Shown: positions 11,001 through 23,000 of the stretch, in pieces
How positions within the stretch are numbered: the stretch's first letter is position 1
Layout: each line of letters starts with the position of its first letter
DNA from: Ectobius pallidus
Lineage: Eukaryota > Arthropoda > Insecta > Blattodea > Ectobiidae
NCBI GenBank assembly: GCA_964059195.1
Contig: CAXKWD010000006.1
Location: forward strand, 176,388,825-176,452,824
Reading direction: 5' to 3'
DNA: 64,000 nucleotides
The notes under the pieces: generated by a model
Databases searched by the model: none
Told to the model about the DNA's origin: nothing
Seen by the model: only the letters and a program-made list of their open reading frames with translations
Position numbers and translations under genes: made by a program

Positions 11001-14000
11001 CACATTTGACTCGGACATGATTTTTGGAGGTTGTGGTGCTCTCGTTTTTGTGATTGATGCGCAGGTACTTAGCTCCTTAATTTCACATTTCAGTGTAGAA
11101 ATAAGAGAGGCTACCAAGTAGAATAAGGTCTGTGTATTGTCCATACAAAGTTCTTCTTTCCTTTATAACTCTTTGCAAGTGGAATACGGTGCATGACATA
11201 TTGAATTTCCTGTACTTCATGTCACCATGGCCATATCTCGTGAAACTCTATAGCTGTGACAAATACGATAATTATGTCAAGTCTGACAAATTTGTCAGTA
11301 TGTCATGACTAGGGGCCGGATTTCTATGACCTAAAAAATAGATGTAGATGTAGATGTAAATATCTCGTCCTGTAGATCCTGTGTTGAGCGGGGCTCAAGG
11401 ATATAGAACACGTCAGATCAAAAAATACATGCATGTTATAACAATAATATAGGTCTACAGAAACTGCAAGCTGCCAAATTTATCCAAACTGGAAATATTC
11501 CTCCAAATTGTAGAAGGTGTGAGTTATTAAAAATTCCTTGACAGCTGTTTTGAAAGGTTTGATCTTTCTTTGAATACATAATAATTTAATGTTGTTTGGA
11601 AGCTTGTTATATATCTGTACTGCAGAATAATACGCACCCTTCTGAAAGAGTTTTAACGAGTTATTTGGTCTATGTAGATCATTCATGTTTCTGGTAGTAC
11701 GTCCATGTACACTAAAATTAGTTTGAAATTTATCAATATTATTCACTACAAAACACATAACAGAGTATATATACTCCCCTGTAAGAGTGAGGACTCTTAA
11801 TTTTTCAAACAGCGGTTTACAAGATTCCCTTTTTTTTAGGATATATGCATGCATTTATGACCTAAAAAAACCTTAAAATATGACTTTATCACTTATACAT
11901 TGTGCAGATTTTTTAAAAAGTTTTATTACAATTCATTTTATTAAAATATAATGTTAATTACTTAAAATATTTCTAAATTCTCAAAAGTATCATTATAATG
12001 CAAAATTTACAAAATATGATATGAAACTTCAAAACTTCTTTAATATGCACACAAATATGCCGAAAATATGACCTAAATATGCATATTCATACTAAATATG
12101 GTACAATAGTCGAACATTTCCTAAATATGCAGTTATATGCACAATAAAAGTCGTTCCATTTTCACCAGGATGCTTGGAATCGGGTTTAAATTAATCGGAA
12201 ACCTGAAATAATGCAAAGGGGAAAAAAATAACATGTCATAGAAATCCGCCCCCTAGTCATGACAATTGTATTTTTTATAAATATTACAACTTTTCCTTAC
12301 ATTACAGGCAAATTAATGTAAATTGTCAGACTAAAAGAACCCTTTTCATAAACACAACAATTTTATGTCATACCTAAAGATTACTTTAGTACACTGTAGA
12401 TGGCTCTCATATACGCATGCTATAATCGATGTCAACATCGAATGTGATACCCAGGGTTAGGATTTTTAGGTGCAAATTTTATATGAAAAAGGGAGGGAAA
12501 AGGTGCTAAAATATGGTAAAAAAGGGGACAAAAAGGTGCTATATTACTCAAGTAATTCAGAAAAATCTATCTTCTATTAACAGTTATTGAGTTGCGAAAA
12601 AACACATCAAATCATCACTCACCAGAAACAGTAAAATACAGGAAGCTGTTGTACTTCAAGACATTGAGCATCTCTACATTTTTAAAAATAAGCCTGTTTC
12701 TATTAGGACATAGAATGTCTTTGTACATGCTAAAGCTTCTTTCGACATCCACAGAAACCAGTGGGGCAAACTTTGTATTCACTCGGAATGGCAACTCTAC
12801 ACATGTGGCAAATTCCTCAACATCCGGATTTTTCTGAAGACTAGACTCAAGTTTGTCTTTAGCAAAGCCCTCTAACTGGTCCCTCACTGAAGTGAAAATA
12901 TCCCATTGTTTTTCCTTTTCGAGACCTTGTTCTTCCAATTGTTTGATAGCTGCAGTCAAGTACTTGTAACCATGGACACAAAATAGTTCTGTCTCCAAAT
13001 TCTGTATTTTTTCTGGTAGCAGAAGTTGTTGGGCCTTGGAAATCGCACCTGCATCTGCTGGATCCAATGAAAGCACAAAATCCTCACAAAATCCTTGTCA
13101 AAATTCTCACACAACATAACAGCACACTGAATCCATGATCCCCAGCGAGTAATGACCGGGAATTTTGGAAGGGGGAGGCCAGTGATTTCCATGTAGGCAA
13201 CAACACGACTCGGAGCTTTCTGTAGAATCTTCTTCAGGGCAGAGATGTATTCATTTGCAATGTCGTATTCATTCCTTATGGATTCACAAACCCTGTGAAG
13301 GGCATGGACTAGGCATGTCACATGCTTTAACTTAGGGAACAAAGGTTTCAATTGGTTAATTGCTGAAACCATGTATGGAGCCTGGTCTGTAACCACCAGA
13401 AGAAGTTTTTCAAATGCGATACCACTTGGCCACAGGTTTTGACAGAAGTCCATGATTGATTGCATTACTGTACTGGCGTTGGCTTTCTCCAGTTCGTACA
13501 TTTTAAACAACATGGGCTTAACGTTCTCCCCTGATAGGGGAAAAACTAAAATGTTCAAAACATATCATTCCATTGAGTCTGTAGTTTCATCCAATATGAT
13601 TCCCACATCACAGTCAGTCACTTTCTCCTTGATGGTTTTTATGGTTTCTTGGTAAACAGGCTCCATGTAGTTTCTTCTTATAGTACTCTCATCAGGCACT
13701 GACATCTTTGTGTATTTTTCAAGGAATCCTTTGAAAGTCGGATGGTTTACCTTATTGAGTGGAATTCCCGCTTGTGTAAGAGCAGCACATAAATCAATGT
13801 TGAATTTCTTCAAATTTTGAGTTTTCGATGAACACTGTTCAATCGCATTCCGTAATAAAGGTTGTCGCGATTTATTTGCTTGAAGTGTCTTGTTCTTTTG
13901 ATGCTTAGAAGTGGAAATGTGTTGTTTGATGCGGTCTCGCTGGTGTTTTTCATCTAACAAAATTCCTGAATCGCAAATGCTACACCGTATTACAGTTCCA

Positions 14001-17000
14001 TCTGTTTCTACGGAATCTTGTTTGAATTCCTGAGACAGAGAAAATAACCGGGCTCTGGACACCTTAGGCATGGCAAAAATACACTCATTTAATCACAGAT
14101 TTGCACTCACGATTAACAGACTACTGACTGGTGAAGTCAAGAAGATGGAAGTGAGAGAAAGAGGATTTGCGTATACACAATATTTTTTTTATAATAAATT
14201 ATAATTTGGTGGAATGAAATATGCATTTCCATTGTAGCAAGCTATTTGTTTCGGCAAAGTGAAAGAGGATTTGCGCGCACACACAATATTATTGTTGATG
14301 GAATGAAATATGCATTTCCATTGTAGGGAGCTATTTGTTTCGGCAAAGTGAGAGAAAGAGGGTTTTCACGCACACATGTATCATTTTCTGTTGTTGCAGG
14401 TGTGCTTTCAGTCCCGCTTTTACTGGAAGTAAAATGGAATGAAACTCACAAGTCATTCATAACGCTTTATAATGATAAAATGCACTCTAGAAGAATATTG
14501 ATAAGCTACAGTATATGAAAAAGGGGAAGAAAGGGGATTATGGGCACTGTTGAGAAAAAAGGGGTAAAAGGTACCAAAAAAGGGGAAAAAGGTGCTACAA
14601 AAATGTCTCCATTCTAGACTATAGATAAAATCTCCCACTGTGGTATCTTTCCGAAGAGCTTTTCTTTACCCTATGAGAAAAGGTGCGCACCTAAAAATCC
14701 TAACCCTAGTGATACCTAACAATCGATTATTACTTTTGAAAATAATTGAATTATATTTCTCTTTGAATACTAAGTCACTGAAATAACAGCTGATGAAACT
14801 GGCATCTCGGGTATATTATAACAGCAGAGCAAGTTGTGTTTGAAATGGTGATTGATAAATTTTCAACAGTGAGAAAACAAATGTTTTCGAGGAGACGAAA
14901 TACCTTCCATAAGAAACACACGAGCAATTCGATTATTGTGAAAAACAGTATTCAATTGTGAAATTAATTCGAGTTGGCCTTGCTCAGTTGCTATCTTGAT
15001 TCATTTGTTTACGATTTTTATAATTTTAACCCTTTCACTGCTAACGACGGAACTGTGACGGCGCGGAGAATGGCACCTACGTGTGCTATTGACGGAACTG
15101 TTCCGCCCGCGAATTTGGTGCTATGAACAAGACGATTCCACAAGGCATGGAATTTTTTAGCACGGTTTTAACGAAAGGATAGTGTCCTGCCATCTCTTGG
15201 GGTTAGATAGAAATTATTTTCATTGCTTTCCTTGCCCTGTGGTGCAATCTGTAGACGAAAATGTGAGGCCTTGCACAATGTTGTGATGTCTGAAGAAGCC
15301 ATTGAACTCACGAGTCATATGACAAGCGGGGAATCACGTCAAGGCCATGGTATGTTCAATTTCAACACAGTCATTGCTTTCACGAGCAAGGAAAAACATT
15401 TCTAACGTGATGACGGAGTTCTGGCGTATTTTAAAACTGCCTTATTTTTCGGATTTAGCGCAGAGTGACAGTGAAAATATCTCAGCAAGGAGGGTATGTC
15501 AGCTTGCCTATATCTCAGCAGTGAAAGGGTTAAAAGTAGATGCAATACTAATGAGAACATTGATATGCCAAATACTCACATATTACAAAATGGATGCCGA
15601 CAATATTGAGGAAGCTGTCGATTGATTTTTGTTTTCCCAGAAATTCCCGGACCAAAGCCGATTAAGCAGCCGATCGCTTTTTGTTTGCCGGAAATTCCCG
15701 AAACAAAGCCAATATCGACGACTAGTCAATTGACTTGATATGTTGTCCATTTTCTCCGGAAGACAAATTAACATCTGAAAATGTTAGGTTCAACACGCTG
15801 GGTTTGCATGTCAAGTCAATTGGAACGCGAAATTGCAATATACATGTCAATATCAATTTGTTAATATTGACATGTTGGTGTTAAATGTATATCAATGGAG
15901 ACGGAGCTTAACACATGCTTTTACATACATACTACCCGCGCGCCACTTCTTGAGCGCTGGATTTACGGGGAAGTGAGGGTCGGGGGGAACAAAACATAGC
16001 TATTACGCCAGTCTTTCTGCAGTGTTATCAACCAAAGAAATAATGTTTCAGCAGAATCGCGCGTATGGTATTTTATGTAGTGACTTTAATATACAACGAT
16101 TTTAATGCAATTCAATAATATAACGTGGTGACAGTATTGCGTAACAATTAATTACATGTCATAAGCCTTTGGTTATCAAATAAGTCATCAAATAAGAATA
16201 TTATGCATAATATAGGCTCAATATTTTTACACTGGATGACTAATTTTAAGCATAAAGAAGAGTGTTAGCAGAACATGCTTCACCATTTCGTGTTTTAAAA
16301 CGTAAGAGAGGTAAGGCATCTAAAAGTGGAGAAAGCTATAGGCCTAATTTTAAACGTATTTAATACAAATTGTGAAAAGTTCGCTCAACTTTCAGTCCAT
16401 GAAATTGACATCAGAGTTCACGGGATCGTCAGAAATTAGCACATACGGAATTCTTAAGGAGGTGAGGAAAGTGTTGGATGTACAATGAAATGTTTGTGAA
16501 ATCAGCAGTTCGAAAGATTGTATTTTTCCCCATAACTCGATGCGTCAGAAAAGTTAATGTCAGTAAATAAATAAGAATCCTGAGACAGAATGAAAGCTTA
16601 GTATTGAAGCCACTAGATGTCAGGGTGTATAGCGTACTTCGTGTTTCAATGTTGTCAGCTTAACCTACGAAGTTGAACGAAACCTACCGAATGAGGACTA
16701 GGGAGCCGAGCGCTCAAGAAATCGCGCGCGGGTAGTAGTTATCTACATCCACTTTAAACATCTCTTATCTATAAGTCTAGCACTATCCATTAAGAATCCC
16801 TTCATACTATAACCCCTGGGTTTAGTGTATGAATGGAGATTCTGGTTAACTTACCACACCTTTCTTGATTATTTTACTCTTTATCTATTTCCTAATTTTT
16901 CTCATCTCATTTTTCCTCAATACTCCCCTATATTCCTAATCTTTTCTTCTCCTCTGAATTTCAACATCTTGATGGTTATTATCTCATTATGAAATTTATC

Positions 17001-20000
17001 CCACTTTGTCTCCCAGATTTCTTCCCTCCACCATCTTACCCCTTCACATTCCGTTAAGTAGTGTGATATTCCTTCCTCTTTACTACAATAATAAATATAA
17101 GGTTTTAATCATTTTTCTGTTAAATAAATTATTTAAACAAAACGTATAGCAGTTGAGTAAATAATTGCGGGCAAAGCCACAGGCTCCTGCTAGTGTTTTT
17201 ATATCTAGTATTCTGCCCATGCTCTCAGTTGCTTGTAACCACTAAATTAGTGTTTGTTTCAGGATGACTACATGGAGGCGCTGAACAAGCTGAATCTCAC
17301 CGTAACCAAGGCTTTCAAAGTGAACCAGACCATTAGGTTTGAAGTGTTTATTCATAAAGTGGATGGACTGTCAGATGATTACAAAATGGAGACTCAGAGA
17401 GATATACACCAGCGGGCTAACGATGATCTCGCTGATTCAGGTAATTCATTCGTTTGATGTTCTAGCTCTAAGGTATAATTTTTTAAGTCTGTGGAACTGG
17501 AAGCTCAGAATAAATCTTGTTACTCGCCTGGCTGGAAGCTGAAAAACCATAATCTTTAAAAATATGAGGGTGGTTCAAAACTAACACAAACTAGCACCCC
17601 GTTCTAAGATATGAAAGGGCACTTTGCAAAGGGTGAAACAGTAAACAGGACCCAGAACAGTGCCATGAGCTAAAGCCGTCGCAGAGGTGTTCTTATCCTT
17701 TAAGACAGCATGCGCTCTAACACTGCCTTTGCAACTTTTGACTAGAGATGATTGTCGATAGTTAAAACATCGATGTTTACCAACAATGTTAAAATCAGTG
17801 GTAACCATTGATGTCACGATAATATCTTGAAAACACTAATGTATTGTAATGTAATGTTTCAGGAAATTAAGCAGAATTCATAAATAAACTGAAATATTTC
17901 CATGAAAACTATCAATGTAAAAAAGTCGATGTTTTGTGAAATTAGGCTGCTGTAAAAAATTATATCTTAGAACCAAGGTCGGCCTATTAATCTTATCGAT
18001 ATTATAAAAACATCGATGTCGGGGAGAAACATTGATGTAGCAAATACATCGGTTTTTTTCCATCGATGTAGAAAAATCGGCCGTCAATGCTCAACCCCCA
18101 TACAGCCCTGATCTTGCTCCTTCAGGTGTGTTTGTAAGTGATGATGAGGTTAAGGAAGAGGTGCTTTCTTAGTTGCAGACAAAAAAAAAAAAAAATTCTG
18201 ATGGAATAAAAAGTTGGTGCAGCATTGTGAGAAGTATCGAAAAGGAGGGTGATTATGTTAAAAACAGAAGGCAGTTTCACTGTGAAATGAAGTGATTTTA
18301 TTTGTTGTATCCGTTGCAGGGTTCGACCAGATTCACCTTAGCTTCCACTTAACCTCGATATACGACCACAGTATCTTCGAGGCGTTCAGCAAAGTAGTAC
18401 AGAAACTGATTCCACAGTTACCAACATTAGAGAACTTGCTCAATATATTAATTTCGGTAAGACATTTTTAATTTAATGTTGTTATATGCAAGGTTCTTGT
18501 TCTTTGCCTGATTCGACTGTTGTTACTTCCAGAATTCAGCGATAGAGAAAGCATTTTTATTTGACGTCGTGTCAAAAATCTACATTGCCACAGATTCATC
18601 GCCAGTTGATATGCAGAGCTACGAGTTGTGCTGTGATATGATAGACGTAGTGATAGACGTGTCTTGTATATATGGGTAAGTAAATACATTCTAGAGCTGC
18701 ACTCTTTAACTATAGACTGTGGGAAACCACACCATCTGATGACTGTTTTTGTGGAGTTTCATTTTACATATGAAGGTCGATCGAAAAGTAACGCACAATA
18801 ATTTTTTTAACAAAAAGTTTAATAGGTAAAATTACAAACAAATGCACACATGAAAGGACATCTTTTATCTATTTTTCTATATAGTCGCCAAGTTTCTCAA
18901 CACATTTCTTCCATCGTGATACCAGTTTCAAAATACCCTGTTCATAGAAGTCCGTTCAGTTGGAGTACAGCCATCTGCGGCTGCTGTTTCACTTCTTCAT
19001 CTGACGCAAAGCGTTTACCGGCCAGAAATTTCTTCAGCGAGGTGTAGTGCAATTTTTATGGGCTAAAGGGCATAACCCGAGTGAAATTCACAGACATGCG
19101 TGGCGTGTATGGGGACGATTGTATGGACCGTAGCAATGTCTGCAGGTGGTGTGCCTTCTTCAAAGATGGCTGTAATAATCTTTCATTTGTTTGCTTCCAT
19201 GAAGAAATTCCTGGCCGGTAAACGCTTTGTGCCAGATGACCTCAATGGCAACAGACAATTACTAAGCAAGCTAAAGGACTAATATCTATTTTATGGAACT
19301 CAAAGGTCCATTGCCGTCATTCAACCCTATTCTGTGCTAACTCCAACCAACCCTTGCAAATCTTACTTCTCTTAAATCTATCCTGATATAGTCCTCCTAC
19401 CTACGTCTAGGTCTTCCAGGTGGTCTATTCCCTTCGGGTCTCCCGGTCAATACTTTTGAAATATGTCTTTCCTCCCCCATTTCCAGCCCATTTCATCCTC
19501 CGTGATTTAATAACCCTTACCATATCCGGTGACCAGTATGAAGCTTGTTGTTATGCAGTTTTCATCGCTCTTGGACCAAATATTTTCCTAAGCCCCCTGT
19601 TTTCCAAGTCTCATATAGTCATATCCATGTAATAAAACCGGCAGGATAATTGTCTTATAAATGTTTATTTTTAGACTTCTAAACTTTGGTAAACATTTGT
19701 GAATGAAATAAAGATGTAAAAGTCTATTATTATTTTTTAATGTTTAAATTTTTCATAGGCTACTGAAATGATCGTAAGTAACATGACATAAAAATGAAAT
19801 ATCTTAGTATTGCAATGTATGGGATTTGAGTGGGTTTTTACAATATGTACTGTACTTAAAACTGAAAAGTTTGCCAAACTGAGGTGTGTGGTATCCAGAT
19901 TAACCTGTAGTGGATTGTGAATGTAAATTATGAAGAGGGCCCAGATTCTGATGACCTAAAATTGTTTGAAAAAGACCTATAAAATGACCTTAAATTTTAA

Positions 20001-23000
20001 AGAAAATGACTTAATATTTATACAAAATTACCTAAAATCTGATATTTTATTTAAAAAAAATTATTATTGAACACACGAAGTTATAGACTAATTTGTACAT
20101 AATTGAAAAAAAAACTGTAAATGCAGAATGGATGTTGTTGGTCTAAAAACTATATTCTTTGTTACTGATTGGAGGATTTGAGAAGAAAAGTAAGGAAAAT
20201 GTTTTTAAAGTAGATCCTACAAAAATGCTGCATTATAGTAACCTAGTAATTTATTTAAATATTACCCGTATGGAAAAAAAAAGCTTGTAAATCCTATATA
20301 GAATTTTTGAAAGTTTATACAGGGAAGTTAATATTACGAAAAAATAATATTGAGATAGATCCATACACTGCTTCCCTTATTTTAATTACTAACCTGAACC
20401 CAGGTTTCGGTGAGCCTTCCCACCATGTTCACCAGTTATACTCCATCTGACTGTTGGTCTTCATCAGCATCCTCTCGTGGGCTATTGATGAACTTCTTGA
20501 CGAGGTCATTTTCCGAGGGAATCTCAAAATTCATTAGATTGTTTTTATTTTTGTGGATGTAGATTTTTTCCCCAAACCGTAAGCTTACCGTAAGCTTACG
20601 GTTTGGGGAAAAAATCTACATCCACAAAAATAAAAACAATCTAATGAATTTTGAGATTCCCTCGGAAAATGACCTCGTCAAGAAGTTCATCAATAGCCCA
20701 CGAGAGGATGCTGATGAAGACCAACAGTCAGATGGAGTATAACTGGTGAACATGGTGGGAAGGCTCACCGAAACCTGGGTTCAGGTTAGTAATTAAAATA
20801 AGGGAAGCAGTGTATGGATCTATCTCAATATTATTTTTTTGTAAATCCTACCTTATTTAGGATTGCAGTAAATTACTGTCAGCATACGTAGATTATCGAA
20901 GGTATAAATATACTCAATGTAAATGCATGAAAATGACTATATAAGGAAGCAAATGACACGAAAATGACAAAATAATGTCGTAAAATTGAAATAAATGCCC
21001 TAAAAATATAAAATTGCATAAAATGACAAAAAATGACCTAATAAAAATGTATTTCTGTAATCTAGAGACCATGATTAGGATTTATCCACAAGTTGGCAAT
21101 GTCTATGCAGCATCAATAAAAAGATGACATGTCATTCGAATCTGGGCCCTGGTTATGAATGTGGTACAGCAGATTTTGTTGAATAAATAGAATTACCTAG
21201 TACTAATTGTGGAACTTGTCTCAGTCTTAGGGAGGATACCGAGGCTGCAGCTTTTGATGGCCAGAGTTCGAGTCTCATTAAGTTAAACAATGGAACTATC
21301 CTGTACCTTAGAGAAGTTAATAAATTCCTTGCATTGGTCTGTATACTTCGGGAAGATAACTTCGATAGACAAGGTAAGCATGTGTGTTGTGTTCCTCATA
21401 TTCTGGAGTCCAGGAAGTGACAATAGGAAAACCCAAACTAAACGCAAACTTTGTTATTACTTCCTCTGTCTGTACCATAAGTATTATAGGTAGACCTCGA
21501 AATTCCAAGTTGAGTTTTGAAGCTGTAATAAGATATTACAATAGCCTATAGGCATATTTTAATTCAGAAATTATGATTTCAATATTAAAATTTTGATTAG
21601 TAAGTCAGAAAAGCTTAATTTCGAGATTTTATCATGTTGCAATCAGGATGACGCTGTACTTGTGCCTGTTATGTCCTAAGGTATAACTAGTAACGTGTGT
21701 GAAGGGAATTCCCCATTGAGTCCGCTTAACAGAATTTTCAAAGAAGGACGCTGGTTAAAGTTGAATAATTAGCCAATGGCAGAGCCAGATTTATTATGGA
21801 ATTAAAGTTGTAAACCCTTTTATACGCGAGATATCGTCACTCACGAGAACAGAATGTGAGGTTATATAAATGGCAATTCTTCAGCACCCGCACGCAGTAT
21901 TCACTCATCAGTCGCCATGTAACAACGCATTATTAGCTAGTCACCCGCCGAGTACAGACGTCCTCCAGATTCACCCGTACTGCCGCCTCATTGCAACAGC
22001 TTTATTATAATATTACAGTGGCTAACATCGGCGTACAAGTTTGAAATAAACTACAGTCAACATTATAAGTTTGTATTATTTAGAAATCGACCACACGAAA
22101 TCCCTGAAAGAGTCTCACAATATAGCCGTGGAAATACTAACATCGAGGCAGTACCTTCTTCAAATTTAGCGACCAACTGTGTGGCGACTGAACCACATCA
22201 AATTTGGACACCCAACTGGGGCTCCACATCAGTTTTTATCATAAATACGTGTTTTCAGGTCCCCTGAATCCCAAAACAGCTTAGCCCCAGAACAGAACAT
22301 CATATGAAAACAAAATCTTTTTCCCCTTCAATTTTTTCAAAAATAACTCTTAACAATTCTGTTTAAATTTTTCAAAATTTGTAAATATTCTCTGAAGGGT
22401 AGTTATAAGCCACCCATGTTTGTAGAAACTCAGTTTTGCCTGGTGAACAATAAAAGCTTTGCATTAGGTTGAAACAACCGAATACATGCTCTTTGCCATA
22501 TGGCCTCTTATTCTATAGTTTAGTTTAGTTTAGTTTTATTAATCGTCACATAGCATTTACATGGTTGAGCATTGCTCGTAAACTGGTGACTCGTCAAAAG
22601 TTCCTGAACAGGATACAATTATTAATACAATGTTGTTATATAAAATAATAATACCATACAACAATATAAAAATAATACAGTAATCATATGTACAGAATAT
22701 AATGAAAAATTAGGTAGTGGTGAAACAATACTATAAGTAATGTTAAATTAAACAATTTAGTAAATACTAAGAAAGCCAAAATGTAACTAACATTTATGTC
22801 ATGAATTCCGATGGACCCACTATTTTTTCACTACTCATCCATATATTCTTTCACTGAATAATAAGCCTTGTTTATAAGTATTTCTCTCACGGTTTTTTTA
22901 AACTGATTATGGTTTTCTTTTAGTCTAATAGGTTTTGGCAATTTATTAAATACCCTGATTCCCATGTAGTATGGACTCTTTTCCAACAGTGTTAGCCTAT

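Larger units (their letters stand above)
20338..20839. mobile_element. Near-perfect 500-bp palindrome with Penelope-like termini, nested in hAT
   Basis: Arms of about 245 bases meet at CCGTAAGCTTACCGTAAGCT (20578-20597). Each arm encodes, outward, [20 protein letters not shown] and ...[15 protein letters not shown]. A hammerhead-like motif follows, then a conserved outer segment ending ATCTATCTCAATATTATTT. The same outer words CAGGTTAGTA recur in the 30.4-kb palindrome. I infer a Penelope-like origin from the layout; the short peptide itself is not diagnostic. Confidence 0.7.
19935..21151. mobile_element. Non-autonomous hAT element (GGGCCCAGATTCTGATG family), copy 1
   Basis: Ends GAGGGCCCAGATTCTGATGA and inverted CGAATCTGGGCCCTG; TSDs ATTATGAA (19927-19934) and GTTATGAA (21152-21159) differ at one base. 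Paralogs at 32149-32873, 43260-43806 and 52951-53552 lack the insert, so this copy was enlarged by the 500-bp palindrome at 20338-20839. Confidence 0.85.

Noticed and set aside
11480..11854. 124-residue minus ORF as a host gene
   Set aside because: It is a LINE C-terminus with a microsatellite tail inserted in a hAT element.
19759..19773. Possible micro-exon between RagC/D exons 6 and 7 with good splice sites
   Set aside because: It contains TGA in the required frame, and the acceptor at 21230 already joins exon 6 to exon 7 in phase without it.
21251..21373. Exon 7 starting after the AG at 21250
   Set aside because: The phase does not match exon 6 (it gives a stop). Starting at 21231 restores the frame and the linker [13 protein letters not shown].
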